64,000 bases of DNA from Inquilinus sp. KBS0705. GTDB taxonomy: Bacteria; Bacteroidota; Bacteroidia; Sphingobacteriales; Sphingobacteriaceae. The stretch covers positions 62,001 through 126,000 of the forward strand of contig VCCI02000004.1 of NCBI GenBank assembly GCA_005938025.2. The letters run 5' to 3'. The translations under genes were made by a program, and so were the position numbers. This document shows, in pieces, positions 7,456 to 14,903 of the stretch (the first letter of the stretch is position 1; each line of letters opens with the position of its first letter). The notes beneath the pieces were generated by a model. That model searched no databases. It was not told the origin of the DNA and was given only the letters and a program-made list of their open reading frames with translations.

Positions 7456-8916
7456 TTATTGCACCACCAGCGTAGCTATTGAGTGTGGCTCGCTTACGGT
7501 TTTGGCCTCTTTGCCTTTTATCCAAAGGCTGTATTCTATCTTCTCATCAGTGCGGTTCATTACTACAACTGCAATGGAGCCATCGGGGTTCTGATAGGCG
7601 GTGGTTAATAGTTTATCCCTGCTGGCGGCGGCGGCAATACGTTTGGCTCCCGGATGGATGAATTTAGAGAAATGACCAATGTAATAATACGAATTGGTGT
7701 ATATCAGTTCGCCGGTGCGGGTATCGGCATGCACAGGTGCAAAACAGAAGTTGCCTACATGGTTGGGCCCGCCTTTTTCGTCAAGCAATACGTTCCAGTC
7801 GGTCCAGCCTACCGTACCTGCGTTAAAATCGTTTAACATGGATAAGCCGTAACGCTCGCCCAGTGCCCAATCGTTTAGTCGGTTAAAATCAAATTTCTCA
7901 ACACAGCCTTCGGTGAATATTAAATTTTTACCAGGGAAGGCCGCGTGCGTAAGGCGAAGACTTTCGAAGTTTTGCCCCGCGCCTGTCCAGGTCTCATACC
8001 AGTGAAAGCCAATACCCCATATATACTTTTCAGCCTCAGGATCTTCAAGTATTGTGCTGGCACGCTGATACAGCAGATCGCGGTTATGATCCCAAACGAT
8101 CAATTTTTTTGATGCCATACCGCCCTTGCGTAATGTTGGGCCCAAATAGTTCTTTACAAAATCACGTTCTTCCTCGGCAGTATACTTACACGATTCCCAG
8201 GTTTGGGTAGCCATCGGCTCGTTTTGTACCGATAAACCCCATACCGGGATGCCCGCTTTTTCATAAGCGTTTATAAACTTAACATAAAAATTTGCCCAGC
8301 TTTGTGCAAACTCCGGTTTCAATTTACCACCGTGAAGTACATCGTTATTATCCTTCATAAAAGCAGGAGGGCTCCATGGCGATACAAACATGGTTAGCTT
8401 ACCTCCGGCAGCAGCGGTTGCCGCCTTAATAAATGGTATGCGATATTTTTTATCGTGGCTAATATCAAAAGTGCTTAGCGCTTTGTCGCCCTCTTTTACA
8501 TAGCTATAGCTATCACTGCTAAAATCGCAGCTTTGTATGTTAGTACGGGCCAGTGTATAGCCTATACCTATTTTTTTATCGTAAAGCGCGCCCAAAAGTT
8601 CGTTCTGCTTCTCTTTAGGTAGTTTATAATAAGTTTCGGCAACGGCATCTGTTAAAGCGCCGCCGATACCCAGCATGGTTTGGAATTTCTTTGAAGGGTC
8701 TACAAATACCAGTGTTTGCGTTTCGGGCGGCTGCGGGTTACTTGTAAACTTTAAAGTTTCGGTTTGCGACAGGCGCTTGTTCGATCCTTTTTCGGTTACG
8801 TAAACCTTTACTGTTTTGTTGGCCGCATTGTATGGCGCGTGCCTGTCCTTTTGCATTTGGCCGAATGAGCTTGCCGCAAGGCAAACCAGGCATGTTACTA
8901 AATATCCTTTTTTCAT
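7456..8916 (-). CDS. Secreted GH30-family glycosidase (glucosylceramidase-like)
   Basis: 486 residues with signal peptide (1-19). The (beta/alpha)8 domain covers about 65-420 and a small beta domain closes the C-terminus (about 420-486, ending EPHSIATLVVQ). GH30 landmarks are GIGGALTDA near 83-91, TLARTNIQSCDFS, SPWSPPAFMKDN, the acid/base Glu in SVQNEP (E233) and the nucleophile Glu in IFTEGC (E336). Family members cleave beta-1,6-glucan, beta-glucosylceramide or beta-xylan in retaining mode; the GBA-like motifs favour a beta-glucosidase or beta-1,6-glucanase. It lies upstream of a palindromic repeat cluster and directly after the ThuA gene on the same strand (49-base gap), so co-transcription is likely. 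Confidence 0.9.
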   Translation of the reverse strand: MKKGYLVTCLVCLAASSFGQMQKDRHAPYNAANKTVKVYVTEKGSNKRLSQTETLKFTSNPQPPETQTLVFVDPSKKFQTMLGIGGALTDAVAETYYKLPKEKQNELLGALYDKKIGIGYTLARTNIQSCDFSSDSYSYVKEGDKALSTFDISHDKKYRIPFIKAATAAAGGKLTMFVSPWSPPAFMKDNNDVLHGGKLKPEFAQSWANFYVKFINAYEKAGIPVWGLSVQNEPMATQTWESCKYTAEEERDFVKNYLGPTLRKGGMASKKLIVWDHNRDLLYQRASTILEDPEAEKYIWGIGFHWYETWTGAGQNFESLRLTHAAFPGKNLIFTEGCVEKFDFNRLNDWALGERYGLSMLNDFNAGTVGWTDWNVLLDEKGGPNHVGNFCFAPVHADTRTGELIYTNSYYYIGHFSKFIHPGAKRIAAAASRDKLLTTAYQNPDGSIAVVVMNRTDEKIEYSLWIKGKEAKTVSEPHSIATLVVQ

Positions 8917-8965
8917 GGTGAGACTGAAACAGGTTTAATTAAATTGGTTACTAAATGTAATTACA

Positions 8966-9799
8966 TTATTTTACTTTATTGCCGGTACCCATCCACATTA
9001 TAGCATCAATGATCAGCTTATCTTCTACCGGGTTACCCAGCGTGTGCGACAGGTCCTTATTGGTTTTGCCTTCATAGTCGATATCGTTATGGCCCATATT
9101 AAAGTATATCATTTTGTAATTGCGGTTGGTCCACACTACGGGGTAGTAACCGCTATGCCAAATCTCGTGCTGTTTGGGGCCTGTACCCAGCGGAAAGCTC
9201 GACGGATCAATAGATGCCAGTATTTTGATATCCGGGTTTTTGGTCAGGTCTTTTTCCCAGCGGTACCATTCGTTGGGCGATGCCTTAAAGGTTTCCGGCA
9301 GGTTTTTGGTTGCGGGATGGGTGCGATCCTCTACCTTTAAAATTGCCGATGTTGGCCGCCATGTATTGCTGCCATACTGCCCCGAGCCCAAAAACTCGTT
9401 ATGGTACCAGTCCCAGTTAGCCTCAACCGCCGATGGCGTAAGCGCGAATGCCGCGAAATGGAAGCCCATCCAGCCGCCGCCAGCTTTCATATATTTTTCA
9501 AATGCTATGCGTTGCTGCGGATCTTCGGGGCGGGTATCTAAAAATATAACCACCTTATAATCAGCCAAAAACTTTTCGTTAAGATTGCTCCAGTTATTGG
9601 TAGAGTCGTAGCCGAAGTTGTATTTCTTAGCCATCTCGGGGAACCATTTATTGGCCTCGTGGACAAAGCTAATATGCGCCTGGTCTTCCTTAGCGGTATA
9701 AAAGGCTATCACTTTAAACTTTTGCGCCTGTGCCAAATTTATTACGCACAAAAAGGCCAGGCATAGCATTAAAGCTTTGGTTTTGTATTGGTTTAACAT
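8966..9799 (-). CDS. Secreted ThuA-domain protein
   Basis: 277 residues with signal peptide (MLNQYKTKALMLCLAFLCVINLAQAQ). The rest is one ThuA-like domain with a class-I glutamine-amidotransferase-like fold: KVIAFYTAKEDQAH, YKVVIFLDTRPEDPQQRIAFEKYM, GGGWMGFHFA, DRTHPATKNLP and PVVWTNRNYKMIYFNMGHN. ThuA proteins are linked to trehalose and other sugar metabolism, but their biochemical activity is mostly unproven. It precedes GH30 and follows the lipocalin-like lipoprotein with a 14-base gap, so these three probably form one operon concerned with sugars. Confidence 0.85.
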   Translation of the reverse strand: MLNQYKTKALMLCLAFLCVINLAQAQKFKVIAFYTAKEDQAHISFVHEANKWFPEMAKKYNFGYDSTNNWSNLNEKFLADYKVVIFLDTRPEDPQQRIAFEKYMKAGGGWMGFHFAAFALTPSAVEANWDWYHNEFLGSGQYGSNTWRPTSAILKVEDRTHPATKNLPETFKASPNEWYRWEKDLTKNPDIKILASIDPSSFPLGTGPKQHEIWHSGYYPVVWTNRNYKMIYFNMGHNDIDYEGKTNKDLSHTLGNPVEDKLIIDAIMWMGTGNKVK

Positions 9800-9813
9800 G
9801 CTGCGATTATTGG

Positions 9814-10281
9814 CTATTTTATTTTGACGTAGGTTTCTACAATCTCACGGTCTACTTTAAGGCTGTCTATCTTTTCGATACCTTTTTGTATAAGCGTATC
9901 ACCTTTAAAGCTTGCCTTAAAATTGAACGAATGGTTTTCCCACTCGCGGTAGTTGCAGTATTGCAGGTTTTCGGTATAGTTGCCGTTTTCAAAAGTGTAG
10001 GTACCGGCACCCGAATCAAAAATGGCTTTGCTGCCGGGCTTTTTAAGATCATGCTTAAAAAAGGCAAAATGGTCGGCGTTGATCACCTTTATCATTTCGT
10101 CTTCCTGGCCCTTTTCCGGGTAAGTTACTACGGTATCGCCTTTGGTTACCGCTACGGCCGATACCAGTTTCCAGGTGCCTTGTATAGGTGCGGCGGCTAA
10201 TGTGTCGGCGGTTTTTTGATCAGCAGGTGCCTTGCAAGCTGCTAATGCTAAAAATGGGATTATTAAAAATTTAGGTTTCAT
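9814..10281 (-). CDS. Lipocalin-like lipoprotein
   Basis: 155 residues. A lipoprotein signal ends LALAAC with the acylated Cys at 16. The mature part begins IQGTWKLVSAVAV, the opening strand of lipocalin-like domains in small Bacteroidota proteins, and continues with alternating beta strands (DHFAFFKHD, GAGTYTFENGNYTENLQY, NHSFNFKASFKGDTLIQKG). It probably sits on the periplasmic or surface face of a membrane and may bind a small hydrophobic ligand; this is inference from fold. It is the first gene of the likely operon with ThuA and GH30. Confidence 0.7.
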   Translation of the reverse strand: MKPKFLIIPFLALAACKAPADQKTADTLAAAPIQGTWKLVSAVAVTKGDTVVTYPEKGQEDEMIKVINADHFAFFKHDLKKPGSKAIFDSGAGTYTFENGNYTENLQYCNYREWENHSFNFKASFKGDTLIQKGIEKIDSLKVDREIVETYVKIK

Positions 10282-10314
10282 GTGAGATAATGAGCCCCCA
10301 ATCTACACAATTTA

Positions 10315-10701
10315 TTAATTATCAACCAACTGTTGGTAAAGGCGTGTTATGGTATCTTCGCCATCTATACAAAAGCCGGGGTGCACCTTTGAGGTTTGCA
10401 CCACTGTACTGCGGGTAGCGGTTAACCACCTAAACCGCAATGGCGCATCCAACTGACCAATTGGCCCGCTATTTTTACCGCCGCTGCATATCCGCTCAAA
10501 CGATAGCAGGTTTTGCTCCAATTCGGTAATGTCAAGGTCTTTGCTAAAGGCTTTAAGCCGGTTGGCATCTACCTTGTACATCATTTTTAAAAACTTTTGT
10601 TTGGCACAATACAGTATAACGCCCACATTCATAAACTCCTCGCGCTCTACCCTGGGCACTACACGTATTACGGCATATTCAAAAAGGTGCCTATCTTGCA
10701 T
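10315..10701 (-). CDS. DUF3037 protein paired with a HipA-like kinase
   Basis: 128 residues, cytoplasmic. FEYAVIRVVPRVEREEFMNVGVILYC is diagnostic of DUF3037, and no activity is established for the family. The ATG lies inside the end of the upstream HipA-like gene, overlapping by 11 bases, so the pair is translationally coupled. DUF3037 next to a short HipA-like kinase is an arrangement I recognise from other bacteria, suggesting partners such as kinase and substrate or regulator. That partnership is inference; no antitoxin-type DNA-binding domain is visible in DUF3037. Confidence 0.8.
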   Translation of the reverse strand: MQDRHLFEYAVIRVVPRVEREEFMNVGVILYCAKQKFLKMMYKVDANRLKAFSKDLDITELEQNLLSFERICSGGKNSGPIGQLDAPLRFRWLTATRSTVVQTSKVHPGFCIDGEDTITRLYQQLVDN

Positions 10702-11473
10702 TGTTAGCCTCCTTCACAAATATGGCCGAATTGGCCAACCGGGTATTTAAAAACTGTGCATATATAGCGCGTTGCTCATCAGGCGTGCCATAGGTGGCTT
10801 CGGTAAGCCAGGCATCAGGTATCAATGCGGTAATGGCATCTATCAACTCTGGTGTCAGTATCGCTTTAAATTCCGCGTCAACGGTATCCAGTTCGGTAGC
10901 TTTTTTGATCAATACATGATCTTTTATCTGCACAAAGGGGCGTATGGCCTGCTCTTTCCAGTTATCCATACTGTGATGAAAATACAGCGCTGCTCCATGG
11001 TCTATCAGCCACAGCTCTTTATGCCAAATCAGCATATTGGTATTGCGCACCGTGCGGTCAACATTGGTTAGCAGCGCATCCAGCCATACAATTTGCGATG
11101 CAAGCTTGCTATCAACCACAGTAACCGTAGGGTCGAATGTAATAGCTCCCGACAGGTAATGCAGCGCCAGGTTTAAGCCTACGCTAAATTTTAGCAGGTC
11201 TTGTATCTCTTCGTCGGGTTCGGTACGGCCGAAGGCCTCATCTAAATTTACAAACACCAGTTCGGGTATACGAAAACCCAATGCACGGGCAATTTCGCCG
11301 CCGATCAGTTCGGCAATAAGCGCCCTTGGCCCCTGCCCCGCGCCCCTAAACTTTAAGACATATAAAAAGCCGTCGTCTGCCTCGGCAATGGCAGGCAACG
11401 AGCCACCCTCGCGCAATGGGGTTACATAGCGGGTTACATTAACGGTGCGTAGTTCGGGTGTTTTAATAGCCAT
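10691..11473 (-). CDS. Short HipA-like kinase
   Basis: 260 residues, much shorter than classical HipA (about 440) because the N-terminal HipA subdomain is missing. Kinase features are present: a beta-strand Lys in FLYVLKFRG (K41), the catalytic-loop equivalent LTNVDRTVRNTN (D139, N144) and the metal-binding equivalent LIDHG (D158). HipA phosphorylates glutamyl-tRNA synthetase in HipBA toxin-antitoxin modules; the target here is unknown. No HipB-like repressor is adjacent; the coupled partner is DUF3037. The ATG start begins MAIKTPELRTVNVTRYVTPL, and the LREGGSLPAIAEADDG opening is typical of this subfamily. Confidence 0.85.
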   Translation of the reverse strand: MAIKTPELRTVNVTRYVTPLREGGSLPAIAEADDGFLYVLKFRGAGQGPRALIAELIGGEIARALGFRIPELVFVNLDEAFGRTEPDEEIQDLLKFSVGLNLALHYLSGAITFDPTVTVVDSKLASQIVWLDALLTNVDRTVRNTNMLIWHKELWLIDHGAALYFHHSMDNWKEQAIRPFVQIKDHVLIKKATELDTVDAEFKAILTPELIDAITALIPDAWLTEATYGTPDEQRAIYAQFLNTRLANSAIFVKEANNAR

Positions 11474-11609
11474 TTTAACGGCGCTAATATAGGGATTTTT
11501 AGAAAGGGGCTGGCTGGCTCAACTAAATCCCCTCCAAAAGAGAGGTTGGGATAAGGCTGGCCAAATGCAAGTATTAGATATTCTCAAATTAATTATATTA
11601 GTACCCATT

Positions 11610-12605
11610 ATGAAACCTAACCTTACCTTATTATTTAAACTTACCTGCATTGTTTTACTTGCCACTACGCTGCAAAGCTGCAGCAACGAAATTGGCGTTT
11701 GGAAAAACGACCAGATAAAAGGCAGTATAAAAGATGACTTGCACAAATTAAACACTCAAACGTTTAATTATATCAAGGCCAACGATCAAAAAAACCTCGA
11801 ATCAGTATTGTCTAAAGAAATGATAGAGAATAACACCACTACTACCATAGCAGGCCGGGTAAGCCACGAAATGGGCATGGATAGCTTTAAAGTAGTGAAT
11901 GAATACTTTGTGGTAAACAAGTATATGGGTAAGGATACTATAGATATTGATAACGAGGGTATTAATAACCACAAGCTGGTTTACCCCTCAGCGGCGCAGG
12001 AAATGTATATAATTATGTACCTGCCGGTAAACAAAAACGTACCTAATAAATTTTTAGTGACCGCCTATTATACTCACTACAATTATGGCTGGAAACTAAG
12101 CGGGTTAGATTTGGATGCTTACACTGTAAACGGTAAAACCGCTCCCGAACTTTTAGCCCTTGCACAACAACACTACGAAAAAGGATACCTGGTTTCGGCA
12201 TCAAACTTAATGACCCAGGCTGTTACTTGCGAAAGGCCGGCCAAAACATGGCTATATGATGATGAGTATGAGCTGGAAAACTTTGCCACTAAAGTAGGTA
12301 ACGAAGTAAATGATAAATACCTGCTGCCAATATCATTGCGTAAAGTAAGTACACAACCCCTGCTATTGGGCATATATAACACTGTGACAGACGATGGTAC
12401 TTTGCCGATGGTAAGCTACCAAACCAAAATAGACCTTAAAAATACCGAGGCCCTAAAAAAGGAAAAAGAGGAAGTTAAAAAAGCGGTTTATGAGTTAATG
12501 CCGGGTATAAATAAAGACCGCAAGTTTTTAGTCTTTGCCGCTTATCATGAATTGCCTTCGGCTACAAAAAACGTGTATCATTATGATATGCGCGAAAAGC
12601 TGTAA
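11610..12605 (+). CDS. Lipoprotein of unknown function
   Basis: 331 residues from the ATG that gives a proper lipoprotein signal (MKPNLTLLFK...ATTLQSC, acylated Cys 24); an in-frame start 45 bases upstream would bury the signal. After the Cys the protein is mixed alpha/beta with no motif I can name. Features are a Thr-rich segment NNTTTTIAG, a DUF-like central part (YLPVNKNVPNKFLVTAYYTHYNYGWKLSG) resembling ligand-binding periplasmic folds, and a helical Lys/Glu-rich stretch near the C-terminus. It lies alone between a divergent HipA-like gene and a convergent DUF4287 gene. Probably membrane-anchored. Confidence 0.75.
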   Translation: MKPNLTLLFKLTCIVLLATTLQSCSNEIGVWKNDQIKGSIKDDLHKLNTQTFNYIKANDQKNLESVLSKEMIENNTTTTIAGRVSHEMGMDSFKVVNEYFVVNKYMGKDTIDIDNEGINNHKLVYPSAAQEMYIIMYLPVNKNVPNKFLVTAYYTHYNYGWKLSGLDLDAYTVNGKTAPELLALAQQHYEKGYLVSASNLMTQAVTCERPAKTWLYDDEYELENFATKVGNEVNDKYLLPISLRKVSTQPLLLGIYNTVTDDGTLPMVSYQTKIDLKNTEALKKEKEEVKKAVYELMPGINKDRKFLVFAAYHELPSATKNVYHYDMREKL

Positions 12606-12612
12606 CTTATCC

Positions 12613-12837
12613 TTACTCACTATCCTCATTTTTTATACCCTTTAGCAAGGCATAAATAGCCATAGCATGGCCGTGGCCTAAATCAAAATCGGTTTTTAGC
12701 CATTGTACAATGTCGCCTGCTTTTACCCTTAATTCGCCGTTTTGCGTAAAGTTCTTTTCTTGGGCAAGCTGCATAAAGCCTGCGGCAGTTTTGCCTGTTT
12801 TATCTTTTATGGTTTTTAAATATCCCTGGAAAGACAT
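12613..12837 (-). CDS. DUF4287 protein
   Basis: 74 residues from the ATG giving MSFQGYLKTIKDKTGKTAAG, the conserved opening of DUF4287; eight upstream residues in frame are unlikely to be translated. The rest (GELRVKAGDIVQWLKTDFDLGHGHAMAIYALLKG) is also typical. Small helical cytoplasmic proteins of this family are widespread, often alone or fused to DUF5655, and have no known activity. Confidence 0.8.
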   Translation of the reverse strand: MSFQGYLKTIKDKTGKTAAGFMQLAQEKNFTQNGELRVKAGDIVQWLKTDFDLGHGHAMAIYALLKGIKNEDSE

Positions 12838-13151
12838 GTTCAAATGAATATTTTTTATCAAATTTGCATAAATAAATGTTTATTAAAGCCATTATTTGCC
12901 ATAATTATAAAAAACTAACCTAAAAACCCATACGTATATACAAAGCCGGCGTAACAATTTGTATGACCATGCCGTCTTATTTTGAAAAAAACCTTCCCAT
13001 TTTGGAGTGGTAAACGCTAACAGAAACCCGCACCTAAAAATAAATATCTGTGTTTAAACTATTTAAACACACATTACATATAAAGGCGCAATTTTCGGCA
13101 CTCTTTTAGCTGTTTAATAATTATAAATATTGTATATTAATTGTAACCAAC
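12838..13151. other. AT-rich intergenic region, no gene seen
   Basis: 314 bases between DUF4287 and the small membrane protein. I see no open frame with protein-like composition, no tRNA and no strong hairpin. It presumably carries the divergent promoters of its two neighbours, but no clear TAnnTTTG element stands out. Confidence 0.5.
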
Positions 13152-13334
13152 ATGTTATTAGAATTTTTTGAGGTAATTGTCATGTTAGCACTGATCATAT
13201 TACCCCTGGCCTACCCAAAACGCAAACCCAAACATAAAGCAGAATTAAAAGTAAATACTGACACACACGATTCTGAATATGCTGTTAACGAAAACGGTAA
13301 ACTGGAAAGAATTACCTGGCACGCCCATAATTAG
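13152..13334 (+). CDS. Small single-pass membrane protein
   Basis: 60 residues. One hydrophobic helix near the N-terminus (LLEFFEVIVMLALIILPLAY) is followed by a basic stretch (PKRKPKHK) and a polar tail, so the tail should face the cytoplasm. No family recognised. Support for a real gene comes from the membrane-protein-like composition, the isolated position and a strong terminator 26 bases after the stop. The alternative is a chance frame in an AT-rich region. Confidence 0.55.
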   Translation: MLLEFFEVIVMLALIILPLAYPKRKPKHKAELKVNTDTHDSEYAVNENGKLERITWHAHN

Positions 13335-13359
13335 TAATTTATAACCTCGGGTTAACCAC

Positions 13360-13392
13360 AAAAAGCCGCTCTGTTTAACAGGGCGGCTTTTT
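13360..13392. terminator. Bidirectional terminator
   Basis: AAAAAGCCGC and GCGGCTTTTT arms enclose an extended stem (CTGTT/AACAG). A and T tracts on both sides allow it to serve the small plus-strand gene and the TMEM220-like minus-strand gene. Confidence 0.85.
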
Positions 13393-13408
13393 ACATTTCA
13401 AGCATTGT

Positions 13409-13792
13409 TTATTTTTTTGCTTTGACTAACCTGCTCCCGTATATCCAGTTAATAGCAATTACCACTATTAATATCACCAGGCCAAAAAACTCTCTCGACT
13501 CTTCTATCCATGGTTTTTCGGCCTTCATGGTTTGTACCATGCTTTCGGCATGGTGCTCTTTCATCCAGTCTAACACACCTGTGCGGTCATAAAACAAATA
13601 AGCTGCATAGGCCGCATATACAATTATGCCTGCCAGGTAAGCTTTGGGATAAAACCTTTTTTGCGATGCCATATAGCATAGCGCGGCGCTATATAAATAA
13701 ATAGGCATCCACACGTAAGGGTCGGGGTCGTTGTACTGCAGTGCGGCAAAAAACACAAACAGCACACAAAAAAACAGGTTAAATATTTTCAT
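13409..13792 (-). CDS. TMEM220-family membrane protein
   Basis: 127 residues with about four hydrophobic segments (3-20, 25-42, 51-66 and 101-118). The FAALQYNDPDPYVWMPIYLYSA motif is the hallmark of the TMEM220/DUF family found in bacteria and animals; function unknown. It starts 6 bases after the stop of the aldo/keto reductase gene on the same strand, so the two are likely co-transcribed and share the downstream terminator. Confidence 0.85.
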   Translation of the reverse strand: MKIFNLFFCVLFVFFAALQYNDPDPYVWMPIYLYSAALCYMASQKRFYPKAYLAGIIVYAAYAAYLFYDRTGVLDWMKEHHAESMVQTMKAEKPWIEESREFFGLVILIVVIAINWIYGSRLVKAKK

Positions 13793-13798
13793 TTCGGG

Positions 13799-14785
13799 TT
13801 AGTTTTTATCTACAAATTTGCGGTTACTCTCATTGTAACGCTCGCCGATATTGGGGTACTTTTGCAGCAGTTCTTCTATTTGCTGCAGGTTTTGGGCCGA
13901 TAATTCTACATCAACACTGTCGGCATTCTCTTGCAGGTATTTACGCTTTTTGGTGCCGGGGATAGGGATAATATTATCACCCTGCTCCAATACCCAGGCT
14001 ATGGCCAGTTGCGCCGGGCTGCAGCCTATGCTATTGGCAATAGCTTCAAAGCCCTGTGCCAGCAGCAGGTTATTTTCGGCATGATCTTGCTGGTATCGCG
14101 GCAACGACTTGCGGAAATCCCCTTCTTTTAGCTCGCTTACATTAAGTTTATTAGTGATAAGGCCCCTTGCCAGCGGACTAAACGGCACCAGCGATATGCC
14201 CAACTCGTTACATAGCGGCAGTATTTCGCTTTCCACATCGCGGGTGAGTAACGAGTATTCGCTTTGCAGGGCGGCTATTGGGTGTACCGCATTAGCGCGG
14301 CGTATGCTGTTTGGCGATGCCTCTGAAAGGCCTATGTATTTTACCTTACCCTCTTTCACCAGGTCGGCCATGGCACCAACAGTTTCTTCAACAGGTACGT
14401 TTGGGTCTATACGGTGGGCATAATAAAGGTCTATTACATCTGTTTGCAGGCGTTTAAGGCTGGCCTCAACCGCGGTTTTCATATAGGCTGGCGACCCATC
14501 AAAAGTAGTAAGCCTGCCGCTACTATCGGCCCTGAAACCAAATTTGGTTGCTAAAAATATCTTATCGCGGTTGGGTTTTAATACCTGCGACACCAACTTT
14601 TCGTTTTGGCCATTGCCGTATACATCGGCGGTATCCCAAAAGTTAATACCCAATTCAATAGCCTTATTTAAGGTAGCTATAGATTCCGCATCATCCGGTT
14701 CGCCATAAGCATGGCTCATGCCCATACAGCCCAGGCCCACGGCCGAAAGCTGCACCCCTGTTTTCCCCAAAGTTCTGTATTTCAT
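13799..14785 (-). CDS. Aldo/keto reductase
   Basis: 328 residues, a cytoplasmic TIM-barrel NADPH-dependent oxidoreductase. The catalytic tetrad is visible: Asp in [10 protein letters not shown] (D52 or nearby), Tyr six residues later, Lys in FLATKFGF, and His in YYAHRIDP. The nucleotide-binding end includes [15 protein letters not shown]. The [28 protein letters not shown] opening places it with the AKR13-like enzymes that reduce aldehydes or ketones; physiological substrate unknown. Directly upstream of the TMEM220-like gene. Confidence 0.92.
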   Translation of the reverse strand: MKYRTLGKTGVQLSAVGLGCMGMSHAYGEPDDAESIATLNKAIELGINFWDTADVYGNGQNEKLVSQVLKPNRDKIFLATKFGFRADSSGRLTTFDGSPAYMKTAVEASLKRLQTDVIDLYYAHRIDPNVPVEETVGAMADLVKEGKVKYIGLSEASPNSIRRANAVHPIAALQSEYSLLTRDVESEILPLCNELGISLVPFSPLARGLITNKLNVSELKEGDFRKSLPRYQQDHAENNLLLAQGFEAIANSIGCSPAQLAIAWVLEQGDNIIPIPGTKKRKYLQENADSVDVELSAQNLQQIEELLQKYPNIGERYNESNRKFVDKN

Positions 14786-14847
14786 TATACAAGTATAAGG
14801 GTTGCGTAACTGATGTTATACATCTGATTTAAAAATTTTTATCCAAC

Positions 14848-14881
14848 AAAAAAGCCGCCCGCTGAAACAGCGGACGGCTTT
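14848..14881 (-). terminator. Terminator after the TonB-dependent receptor
   Basis: Stem of AAAGCCG/CGGCTTT and CCGCTG/CAGCGG around an AAA loop. On the minus strand it is followed by T-rich sequence, 22 bases past the receptor stop. Confidence 0.8.
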
Positions 14882-14903
14882 GTGATATAGGGTTAGTTTA
14901 GTT

